Part shown: one piece after another, positions 1-5,393 of the stretch | Layout: each line of letters starts with the position of its first letter | How positions within the stretch are numbered: position 1 is the stretch's first letter | NCBI GenBank assembly: GCA_019416775.1 | Contig: DXWR01000268.1 | Span: forward strand, 1-5,393 | From: Oscillospiraceae bacterium | GTDB lineage: Bacteria > Bacillota > Clostridia > Oscillospirales > Ruminococcaceae | DNA length: 5,393 bases | Direction of reading: 5' to 3' | Made by a program: the position numbers and the translations under genes | The notes under the pieces: generated by a model | What the model was told of the DNA's origin: nothing | The model's input: the letters and a program-made list of their open reading frames with translations, nothing else | The model's database searches: none

Positions 1-45
1 CTCTTGAACCCCATTCAAGCACGCTACCACCTGCGCTACACCCCG
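1..45 (-). tRNA. tRNA-Pro(GGG), 3' part cut off by window edge
   Basis: Read on the minus strand from 45 leftward, the sequence folds as the 5' part of a tRNA. The 5' acceptor strand is CGGGGTG, followed by T8 and A9. The D stem is GCGC/GCGT (closing G10-U25 wobble) with an 8-nt loop AGGTGGTA containing G18-G19. The anticodon stem is CTTGA/TCAAG and the 7-nt loop is ATGGGGT, so the anticodon is GGG, reading the proline codons CCC and CCU. G37 after the anticodon, C at position 1 and the A32-U38 loop pair all fit bacterial tRNA-Pro(GGG). The variable loop, T arm and 3' acceptor strand lie outside the window, so an encoded CCA cannot be assessed. It is transcribed away from recJ, from the promoter at 84-112. 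Confidence 0.93.
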
Positions 46-83
46 ACGGTGCTTTCTTGTTTTTTCTCAAGAATGCAAGACTT

Positions 84-112
84 ATTTTACTGCATAACCC
101 CCCGGTTGTCAA
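84..112 (-). promoter_or_regulatory. sigma-A type promoter of tRNA-Pro
   Basis: On the minus strand there is a perfect -35 box TTGACA (plus-strand 107-112) and a -10 box TAAAAT (84-89), separated by exactly 17 nt. Transcription would start near 76-77, giving a leader of about 31 nt before the mature tRNA 5' end at 45. The strength of the boxes suits a stable RNA gene. The bases between the -10 box and the start (AAGTCTT) are not GC-rich, so there is no enterobacterial-style stringent discriminator. Confidence 0.88.
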
Positions 113-201
113 GGATTTTTTTAAACTGGTCAGAATTTGAAAGAAAATAAGAAAATTTTCGGCTCCGGAAGAAATTACGATTAAAAAATCTCGGCTGCTT
201 T

Positions 202-316
202 CTTAAAATCTTCCAAATAGCAGGCGTGTTTGGAGATTCTGTTTTTGAAAAAGGGCAAAACAGTTGAAAAAAGAAGGGAAGACGTTCTTTCCCGTTGAGA
301 TTCCGCTTAAAATCTT
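202..316 (+). repeat. 11-bp direct repeat CTTAAAATCTT, two copies
   Basis: CTTAAAATCTT occurs exactly at 202-212 and again at 306-316, starts 104 bp apart. The second copy overlaps the first two bases of the recJ -35 box (315-320), which would suit a regulator site. The DNA is AT-rich and only two copies are seen, so chance is a real possibility. Confidence 0.3.
265..293 (-). terminator. weak candidate intrinsic terminator, minus strand
   Basis: On the minus strand, positions 293 to 276 read GGGAAAGAACGTCTTCCC. This can pair as GGGAA/TTCCC plus GA/TC with one bulged A and an ACG loop. It is followed directly by TTCTTTTTT (275-267). Hairpin plus T tract is the form of a Rho-independent terminator. 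The stem is short and no minus-strand gene is known upstream, so it could only stop antisense transcripts coming from the recJ side. Confidence 0.28.
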
Positions 317-343
317 GCAACCATTCGCCGCTTGTGATAAAAT
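315..343 (+). promoter_or_regulatory. sigma-A type promoter of the recJ-rel operon
   Basis: The -35 box is TTGCAA (315-320) and the -10 box is TAAAAT (338-343), with a 17-nt spacer. The base pair TG one nucleotide upstream of the -10 box (335-336) makes it an extended -10 promoter. The predicted start is near 350-351, giving a 5' leader of about 44 nt before the recJ ATG. The leader shows no attenuator or riboswitch fold. No other good promoter was seen before rel or the third gene, so this one probably serves all three. Confidence 0.75.
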
Positions 344-381
344 ATAAAATACGGCTTTTTATTCGTAACTTTGGTAAGAAA

Positions 382-387
382 AGAGGA
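382..387 (+). promoter_or_regulatory. ribosome binding site of recJ
   Basis: AGAGGA lies 7 nt before the ATG at 395. It decides the start: the in-frame TTG at 371 would add eight residues but has no such site in front of it. Confidence 0.8.
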
Positions 388-394
388 ATGTAGT

Positions 395-2518
395 ATGGCG
401 TTTTCCCGCTGGCGGCTGCGGCCGGTGGATCCCAATTTGGCGGAGACTCTGGCAGCCCAAAGCGATCTGCCCCTGTTTATGGCCCGGCTTTTGGTGGGAC
501 GGGGATACACCCAGCCTGAAATGGTCCAGCAGTTTTTGCAGGACCAGTCGGAGGTGTTGGAAGATCCTTTCTCTTTTCAGGGAATGGATACCGCTGTAGC
601 CCGGATCCGCCAAGCCTTGGAAGAGGGAGAGCAGATGGCAGTGTATGGGGACTATGACTGCGACGGCGTCACCGCAACCGCCCTGCTCACAGATTATCTG
701 GCAGCTCTTGGAGGACGGGTCATTCCCGTGCTGCCGCACCGCCAGGGGGAAGGATACGGCCTAAACTGTGCCGCCTTGGACCGCTGCAAGGAACAGGGGA
801 TTACCCTCCTTATTACGGTGGACAACGGCATCTCTGCCATCAAAGAAGTGGATTACGCCAACAGCTTGGGTATGGAGGTGATTATCACCGACCATCATGT
901 GCCGGGGAGTGCTCTGCCCAATGCCTTGGCTGTAATTGATCCCCATTTGGAACGGGACTGCACTCCTTTTTGCGGCGCCGGCCTGGCATTGATGCTGGCG
1001 GCGGCCCTGGAAGACGGGGATCTGGATTTTATTTTGGATCAATACGCCGATTTGGCGGCTCTAGGCACCATCAGCGATGTGGTGCCGTTAATCGAAAGCA
1101 ATCGAGCTTTGGTGCAGCGGGGATTGCCGCTGATTCAGCAGGGACAGCGTCCCGGAATGGAGGCACTGCTGCAGGTGGCGGGGATCTCCTCCCAAACTTC
1201 CCTTACCGCCCAGCAGGTGGCCTTTAGCTTGGGTCCCCGGATCAACGCCGCCGGTCGAATGGCTCAGCCGGAACTGGCCCTGGAACTGCTCACCACTGAC
1301 GACCCGGAGCGAGCGGATGCTTTGGCCATCCAGCTGGAGGACTGCAACCGCCAGCGCCGGCAGCAGGAGGAGCAGATGCTGGGGGATGTGAAGGCCATGG
1401 TGACCCATAAACCGAGCCTGCTCCGCCGGCGGGTGCTCTGCTTTGCCAAAGAGGGCTGGCATCCCGGCATTATCGGCATTGCAGCGGCCCGGCTCTGCGA
1501 GGAATACGGCCGTCCGGTGATGCTGCTCAGCGGCCGGGACGGGGTGTACACCGGTTCTGCCCGCAGTGTAGGGGACTTTCACCTTTACCAGTGCCTGCTC
1601 AGCTGTGACTCCTTGCTGATTCGTTATGGGGGACACCGCCAGGCTGCCGGGTTTACCATTGCACAGGACAATTTGGAAGCCTTTTATCAACAGGTGGAAA
1701 CATACGCCGCCGGACAGCCTTTACCCCAGCCGGAACTGTGGCTGGACGGGGCTTTGTCCCCTGAGGATTTGACGGTGGAGCAGATGGAAAAGCTCTCCGG
1801 GTTAGAGCCCTTCGGGGAAGCCAACCCCACGCCGGTATTTTTGTTTCGCCGGGTGAAAGCAGCAGTTCTGGAACCGATCGGGGAAGGAAAGCATACCCGT
1901 TATCGCATGGATTGGAGGGGCACCCGGTTTACTGCCGTGCAGTTTCGCATCACACCGGAGCAGTCCTTTGCCCAGCTCGGTCAGGAATTGGATCTGGCGG
2001 CAGAGGTGAATGTGCGGCAGTTTCGAGGACGGCCATATTTGTCGGTGCACATCTTAGAGCTGCGTCCCAGCGGGTTGAAGCAAACTCTTCTGCTGAACGG
2101 TTGGAACTACTATTTCCGGTTTTTCTGCGGGGAAGTCCTCTCCGCTGCGGTGGCGGAAAAGGCGGTTCCCACCCGCCAGCAGGCGGCGCTGGTGTACCGG
2201 CTGCTTCAAAAGAAGCCCGGCTGCTCACCGGAACAGCTGTATTGCTTTGTATATGACAAAATCAATTACTTTTCTTTCCGGGTCTGCCTGGACATCATGG
2301 AAGAAGCCCAGTTGATCCATCCGGCGCCGGAAGGAGGATATCTGCTGCGGCAGGGCGGAGAAAAGGTGCAGCTTATGGCCATGCCTTCCGCACTGCGGCT
2401 GAAAAAAATGGGAAAGGGGGAAACTGGGAATGACGGAACAACAATCGACCAATGCCATGCGGCAAAACTTGTGGGACCAGCTGACGGATCGGCTGAAAAA
2501 ATCCGGCCGACCCTGTGA
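395..2518 (+). CDS. recJ: single-stranded-DNA-specific exonuclease RecJ
   Basis: A 707-residue RecJ, a cytoplasmic Mn/Mg-dependent exonuclease that degrades single-stranded DNA 5' to 3' in recombination and mismatch repair. The DHH domain is intact: GDYDCDG at 85-91, VDNGIS at 142-147, the signature DHH at 166-168 and the metal-site aspartate in TISDVVPL (D228). FSLGPRINAAGRM follows at 277-289. The DHHA1 domain shows GWHPGIIGIAAARL (354-367), SARS (388-391) and GGHRQAAGF (412-420). An OB-fold region begins around LEPFGEANP (470-478), and a helical C-terminal extension (about 565-660) matches the long Firmicute form. The start at ATG 395 is set by AGAGGA seven bases upstream. The last 30 or so residues are read out of frame through the start of rel, and this tail does not look like RecJ. 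It is the first gene of the operon. The function is secure; the true C-terminus is not. Confidence 0.95.
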   Translation: MAFSRWRLRPVDPNLAETLAAQSDLPLFMARLLVGRGYTQPEMVQQFLQDQSEVLEDPFSFQGMDTAVARIRQALEEGEQMAVYGDYDCDGVTATALLTDYLAALGGRVIPVLPHRQGEGYGLNCAALDRCKEQGITLLITVDNGISAIKEVDYANSLGMEVIITDHHVPGSALPNALAVIDPHLERDCTPFCGAGLALMLAAALEDGDLDFILDQYADLAALGTISDVVPLIESNRALVQRGLPLIQQGQRPGMEALLQVAGISSQTSLTAQQVAFSLGPRINAAGRMAQPELALELLTTDDPERADALAIQLEDCNRQRRQQEEQMLGDVKAMVTHKPSLLRRRVLCFAKEGWHPGIIGIAAARLCEEYGRPVMLLSGRDGVYTGSARSVGDFHLYQCLLSCDSLLIRYGGHRQAAGFTIAQDNLEAFYQQVETYAAGQPLPQPELWLDGALSPEDLTVEQMEKLSGLEPFGEANPTPVFLFRRVKAAVLEPIGEGKHTRYRMDWRGTRFTAVQFRITPEQSFAQLGQELDLAAEVNVRQFRGRPYLSVHILELRPSGLKQTLLLNGWNYYFRFFCGEVLSAAVAEKAVPTRQQAALVYRLLQKKPGCSPEQLYCFVYDKINYFSFRVCLDIMEEAQLIHPAPEGGYLLRQGGEKVQLMAMPSALRLKKMGKGETGNDGTTIDQCHAAKLVGPADGSAEKIRPTL
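2402..2408 (+). other. A7 run at the recJ/rel junction, possible frameshift point
   Basis: Seven consecutive A (recJ codons AAA AAA A..) lie 22 nt before the rel start. Reading shifted by -1 here, as ribosomal or RNA polymerase slippage or a one-base indel would do, meets TGA at 2431-2433, which overlaps the rel ATG as ATGA. The RecJ end would then be a short tail (LKKNGKGGNWE) instead of the long tail that overlaps rel. A G5 run at 2416-2420 is a second possible indel site. Confidence 0.4.
2411..2420 (+). promoter_or_regulatory. ribosome binding site of rel, inside recJ
   Basis: GGAAAGGGGG lies 9 nt before the ATG at 2430, within the recJ reading frame. The next in-frame ATG (2457) has no purine-rich site, so 2430 is preferred. 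Ribosomes finishing recJ would pass over this site, which suggests translational coupling. Confidence 0.65.
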
Positions 2519-4637
2519 TATGGATCTGATTTCCAAGGCTTTTGATCTGGCTTGGGAGGCTCACGAAAACCAAAAGCGGGTCAGCGGGGAACCCTACATC
2601 ATCCATCCGGTGAATGTCAGCTTCATTCTGGCGGATATGGGGATGGACAGCGAATGTATCTGCGCCGCCCTGCTTCACGATGTGGTGGAGGACACCCCGG
2701 TGACCCTCACCGAACTGCGGGAGCGGTTTGGAGAAGAAATTTCCCTGCTGGTGGACGGAGTAACCAAGTTGGGCAAGGTGCCCCTCACCACCAAAGAGGA
2801 GCAGCAGGCGGAAAATGTCCGGAAAATGCTGCTGGCCATGAACCAGGACATCCGCGTGGTGATCATCAAGCTGGCGGACCGGCTGCACAATATGCGCACC
2901 CTGCAATATATGCGCCCGGAAAAACAGCTGGAAAAATCCCTGGAGACCATGGAGATTTACGCCCCCATCGCCAACCGGTTGGGGATGCAGGCGGTCAAGG
3001 AAGAACTGGAGGACCTGGCCATCCGGTATCTGGATCCGGTGGCCTGCCAAGAAATCGACGCCACTTTGGCCATGAAAACCGATGGCCGCAACGCCCTGCT
3101 GGAGTCCATCAAGGAGCGGATCCACCAGCGGTTGGAGGAGAACAATATCCACGCCCAGATCTTCGGGCGGATCAAGTCCCTGTACGGCATTTACCGGAAG
3201 GTGTTCATCGCCGGGCGGAGCTTCGATGAGGTGTACGACGTCTATGCCGTGCGGGTGATTGTGGACACGGTGGCGGACTGCTACAGCGTGCTGGGGTTGA
3301 TGCACGAAATGTTCACCCCCATCCCCAACCGGTTTAAAGACTATATTTCCACCCCCAAACCCAACCTCTACCAGTCTCTCCACACCACCGTGCTGGGCAA
3401 GGAAGGAATTCCCTTTGAGATTCAGATCCGCACCTGGGAAATGCACTACACCGCGGAGTACGGCATTGCCGCCCACTGGAAGTATAAAGAAGGCATTCAG
3501 GGCCGGGACAAAAAATGGGAAGACCGCTTGGCCTGGATCCGGCAGATCATCGAAGCCCAGCAGGACGGGGACAAAGACGAGATTGTCAAGGCCATCAAAA
3601 CCGACCTGGCCCCGGAAGAGATCTACGCCTTCACCCCCAAAGGGGATGTGAAATGTCTCCCTGCCGGTTCCACCGTCATTGACTTTGCCTATTCCATCCA
3701 CAGCGCCGTGGGCAATAAGATGATCGGCGCCAAGGTGGATGGGCGGATGGTGCCCTTCGACTACAAGATCGAAACCGGGCAGATCATCGAGATTCTCACC
3801 ACCAAATCCATCACCCACGGCCCCAGCCGAAGCTGGCTGCAGATCGCCAAAACCGGGGAGGCCCGGAGCAAGATCCGCCAGTGGTTTAAGCGGGAACGCC
3901 GGGAAGAAAACATTGTGGAAGGCAAGCTGGAACTGGACCGGGAGCTGAAGCGCAACTACATCCGCCCGGATAAGGATTATCACAATGAGCTGATCCAGTA
4001 TCTCATCCAGCGCTACCACTTCGACAACGAGGACGACCTCTACGCCGCCATCGGCTACGGAGGCATTGTCCTCAGCAAGATCATGCCCCGGATTAAGGAA
4101 AACTATGTCCGGGCGGTGAAGGAAAAGGAAAAGGAAGACGCCCAGCGGGCGGCAAAGGAACCCGTCACCCAGCCCGGTCTTGGTGGAGATGTGGTGGTGG
4201 AAGGGATCCAAAACTGCCTGGTGCGGTTTTCCCAGTGCTGCAATCCCCTGCCGGGAGACGATATTGTAGGCTTTGTCACCCGGGGCCATGGGGTGAGCAT
4301 CCATAAGCGGGACTGCCCCAATGTGCAGAATTCCCTCCATGACCCTCAGCAGAAGGACCGGTGGGTCACCGTCCATTGGACGGGAGATGTGATCAAGGAT
4401 TACCGCTGCACCCTGGACATTGTGGCCCGGGACCGGGACGGCCTGCTGGCCGACGTGACCCTGGCCTTGTCGGGGATGCGGGTGCCTCTGCGGGAATGCA
4501 GCGCCCGGCAGCTGAAAAACGGCAACGCCATTTTGGTGGTCACCATCTCCATCCAGGGTGTGGAGCACCTAAAGCGGATCATGCAGAAACTGAGCAAGGT
4601 GCAGAGCGTGATTTCGGTGGAGCGCAGCGGCAAATAA
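2430..4637 (+). CDS. relA: bifunctional (p)ppGpp synthetase/hydrolase (Rel/RSH)
   Basis: A full-length 735-residue long RSH, close to the 734 of B. subtilis Rel. It makes (p)ppGpp from ATP and GTP/GDP when deacylated tRNA stalls ribosomes, and also hydrolyses it. The hydrolase HD site is complete: H59, HDVVED (83-88), D150 and N154. The synthetase has GRIKSLYGIYRK (246-257), D270, Y314 in YQSLHTT and EIQIRT (330-335). The RFKD motif (301-304) marks the bifunctional class, not the EXDD of monofunctional RelA. The TGS domain (about 396-458) has FTPKGDV and H424, the position known to contact the tRNA 3' end. A CC zinc-finger region (CC 603-604, IHKRDCPN 624-631) and a C-terminal ACT domain (about 658-733) follow. 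The gene overlaps recJ by 89 nt, is followed by a third gene after 27 nt, and lacks the neighbouring apt of Bacillus. Confidence 0.97.
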   Translation: MTEQQSTNAMRQNLWDQLTDRLKKSGRPCDMDLISKAFDLAWEAHENQKRVSGEPYIIHPVNVSFILADMGMDSECICAALLHDVVEDTPVTLTELRERFGEEISLLVDGVTKLGKVPLTTKEEQQAENVRKMLLAMNQDIRVVIIKLADRLHNMRTLQYMRPEKQLEKSLETMEIYAPIANRLGMQAVKEELEDLAIRYLDPVACQEIDATLAMKTDGRNALLESIKERIHQRLEENNIHAQIFGRIKSLYGIYRKVFIAGRSFDEVYDVYAVRVIVDTVADCYSVLGLMHEMFTPIPNRFKDYISTPKPNLYQSLHTTVLGKEGIPFEIQIRTWEMHYTAEYGIAAHWKYKEGIQGRDKKWEDRLAWIRQIIEAQQDGDKDEIVKAIKTDLAPEEIYAFTPKGDVKCLPAGSTVIDFAYSIHSAVGNKMIGAKVDGRMVPFDYKIETGQIIEILTTKSITHGPSRSWLQIAKTGEARSKIRQWFKRERREENIVEGKLELDRELKRNYIRPDKDYHNELIQYLIQRYHFDNEDDLYAAIGYGGIVLSKIMPRIKENYVRAVKEKEKEDAQRAAKEPVTQPGLGGDVVVEGIQNCLVRFSQCCNPLPGDDIVGFVTRGHGVSIHKRDCPNVQNSLHDPQQKDRWVTVHWTGDVIKDYRCTLDIVARDRDGLLADVTLALSGMRVPLRECSARQLKNGNAILVVTISIQGVEHLKRIMQKLSKVQSVISVERSGK

Positions 4638-4653
4638 GGATTTTACCTGTTTC

Positions 4654-4658
4654 GAGGA
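4654..4658 (+). promoter_or_regulatory. ribosome binding site of the third gene
   Basis: GAGGA lies 6 nt before the ATG at 4665, in the 27-nt gap after the rel stop. It supports this start. No terminator or promoter is seen in the gap, so the gene is likely transcribed with rel. Confidence 0.75.
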
Positions 4659-4664
4659 ATTACT

Positions 4665-5393
4665 ATGAATGAAATCAAATGCCCCAAATGCGGCCAGGTG
4701 TTCCAGGTGGACCAATCCGGCTATGCCGCCATTGTCCAGCAGGTGCGGGACGAGCAGTTCCAAAGGGAACTCCAACAGCGGGAAGCGCAGTTTCAGCGGG
4801 AAAAGGACTCCGCCCTTCAGCTGAAGGAAGCCGAAACCAAGGCACAGCTGCAAAATCAGCTTCAGCAGCAGGCCCGGGAGATCGACGGGCTGAAAGCCAA
4901 GCTGGAACAGGCCGCCGAAACCCAAAAGCTGTTATTGGAAAGCGCATTGCGGAAAAAGGATCAAGAGCTGGAAGAACAGCAGCAGGAAATCTTAAAGCTG
5001 CAAGGAAAATTGGAATCCAGCCAAAAGGACCGGCAGCTGGCGGTAGGGGAAGCGGTGCGCCAAAAGGAAAAGGAGCTGGAACAAAAGCAGCAGGAACTTT
5101 CCCGGCGTTATCAGGAAGAGGCCGTGCTGGAAAGCTTGCAAGAGCGGCTGCTGGCTCAGCAAACCCAGGCCCGGCAGGAGGAAGAGAGCCTGGGGCAGCT
5201 GGAAGGGTTGGCTCAAGACTGGGAGCAGGCGGAAAGCGCCTTGAAAAAGGCCCAGCAGGCATACCAGGAGGCCTGGAATGTGCAGGCCCAGCGGGATGCC
5301 CAATACCAGGAGAAAAACCGGGCTTTTCTGGCCGAGCAGGCCGGGCTTCTGGCTCAGGAACTGGAAGAGGGAAAACCCTGCCCGGTATGCGGC
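4665..5393 (+). CDS. DUF2130-like N-terminus joined to SbcC-like coiled coil and zinc hook, 3' partial
   Basis: 243 uninterrupted codons, open at the window end. Residues 1-32 (MNEIKCPKCG, then VDQSGYAAIVQQVRDEQF) match the start of DUF2130 proteins, a family of unknown function with a CxxC zinc knuckle (C6, C9) followed by coiled coil. The Glu/Gln/Lys-rich coiled coil to about residue 145, with QLAVGEAVRQKEKEL, still fits DUF2130. From about 150-190 the character changes: KNRAFLAEQAGLLAQELEEG followed by PCPVCG (residues 217-243) is the hallmark of the SbcC/Rad50 zinc hook, where paired CxxC motifs of two molecules bind one zinc at the coiled-coil tip. A true SbcC would have an N-terminal Walker A ATPase lobe and hundreds of residues before this point; none is present. 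No signal peptide or membrane segment. It may be a real fusion, a recombinant or an assembly chimera. The coding start is secure; the function of the whole is not known. Confidence 0.8.
   Translation, partial: MNEIKCPKCGQVFQVDQSGYAAIVQQVRDEQFQRELQQREAQFQREKDSALQLKEAETKAQLQNQLQQQAREIDGLKAKLEQAAETQKLLLESALRKKDQELEEQQQEILKLQGKLESSQKDRQLAVGEAVRQKEKELEQKQQELSRRYQEEAVLESLQERLLAQQTQARQEEESLGQLEGLAQDWEQAESALKKAQQAYQEAWNVQAQRDAQYQEKNRAFLAEQAGLLAQELEEGKPCPVCG
4953..5099 (+). repeat. imperfect 108-bp-period repeat in coiled-coil coding DNA
   Basis: Two similar segments, KKDQELEEQQQEIL (4953-4994, residues 97-110) and QKEKELEQKQQEL (5061-5099, residues 133-145), begin 36 residues apart. They share GAGCTGGAA and CAGCAGGAA at the DNA level. 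They belong to the coiled coil and lie just before the point where the protein turns SbcC-like. Confidence 0.5.

Larger units (their letters stand above)
46..394. other. divergent AT-rich intergenic region
   Basis: This stretch separates the leftward tRNA gene from the rightward recJ operon and is clearly more AT-rich than the genes. It contains the tRNA promoter (84-112), a weak minus-strand terminator-like hairpin (265-293), an 11-bp direct repeat (202-212 and 306-316) and the recJ promoter (315-343). Between about 120 and 260 I see only A/T-rich sequence with no convincing gene, operator or structured RNA. No reading frame here has a ribosome site or recognisable protein. Confidence 0.7.

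Noticed and set aside
195..223. CTGCT...AGCAG inverted repeat in the intergenic region
   Set aside because: Only 5 bp of stem with a loop of about 19 nt and no T tract; not distinguishable from chance.
87..320. 77-codon minus-strand open frame in the intergenic region
   Set aside because: It covers the tRNA promoter, has no good ribosome site and reads as Phe/Lys/Asn-rich translation of AT-rich DNA.
388..393. ATG-TAG start-stop pair in the recJ leader
   Set aside because: It is directly against the AGAGGA site, too close for initiation from it, so a regulatory minimal ORF is unlikely.
371..394. Upstream TTG start for recJ
   Set aside because: No ribosome binding site precedes it, while ATG 395 has AGAGGA at ideal distance and begins where RecJ homology plausibly starts.
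2552..3229. 225-codon open frame in another plus-strand frame inside rel
   Set aside because: It lies wholly within rel, has low-complexity Gly/Arg/Pro-rich composition and no homology I recognise.
2373..4568. 731-codon open frame on the minus strand covering nearly all of rel
   Set aside because: It is antisense to an unambiguous Rel protein. Its His/Gly/Leu/Pro-rich translation has no recognisable domain, and long stop-free antisense frames are expected from the GC-rich third positions of rel.
2430..4637. Monofunctional ribosome-bound RelA as the identity of this RSH
   Set aside because: The HD hydrolase residues are all present and the synthetase carries RFKD, both marks of the bifunctional Rel class.
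4675..5262. 195-codon Pro/Ala/Phe-rich minus-strand open frame under the third gene
   Set aside because: It is the mirror image of Glu/Gln/Leu coiled-coil codons; there is no plausible start signal or domain.

Overview
The window looks like chromosomal DNA of a low-oxygen Firmicute, most likely a Clostridia member near Oscillospirales/Ruminococcaceae. This rests on moderately GC-rich genes with AT-rich intergenic DNA, strong AGGAGG-type ribosome sites, consensus sigma-A promoters, a clostridial-type long RecJ, and one bifunctional Rel instead of a RelA/SpoT pair. The placement is an inference from family resemblance, not a search result.

Layout. Positions 1-45 hold the 5' part of a tRNA-Pro(GGG) gene on the minus strand, cut by the window edge, with a near-perfect promoter at 84-112 driving it leftward. 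Positions 46-394 are a divergent intergenic region. It carries the tRNA promoter, a weak candidate minus-strand terminator (265-293) and an extended -10 promoter (315-343) reading right into recJ. From 395 to the right end, three genes lie on the plus strand in an apparent operon: recJ (395-2518), a bifunctional (p)ppGpp synthetase/hydrolase (2430-4637) overlapping recJ by 89 nt, and, after a 27-nt gap, an open-ended coding region from 4665 that runs off the window.

How the genes relate. RecJ is a 5'-3' single-strand exonuclease for recombinational repair. Rel makes and destroys (p)ppGpp in the stringent response. In Bacillus subtilis the order is recJ-apt-relA; here apt is absent and recJ runs directly into rel. 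At the recJ/rel junction, a shift of -1 in an A7 run would turn the 89-nt overlap into a standard ATGA stop/start overlap.

The most unusual feature is the last gene. It begins like a DUF2130 protein (N-terminal CPKCG zinc knuckle, then coiled coil). From about residue 150-190 onward it instead looks like the middle of SbcC/Rad50, ending exactly at the first half of a CPVCG zinc hook. It is one uninterrupted frame, so it is either a real fusion, a recombination product through coiled-coil DNA, or an assembly chimera near a contig end. The window cannot decide between these. No CRISPR array, insertion sequence, riboswitch or phage gene was seen.
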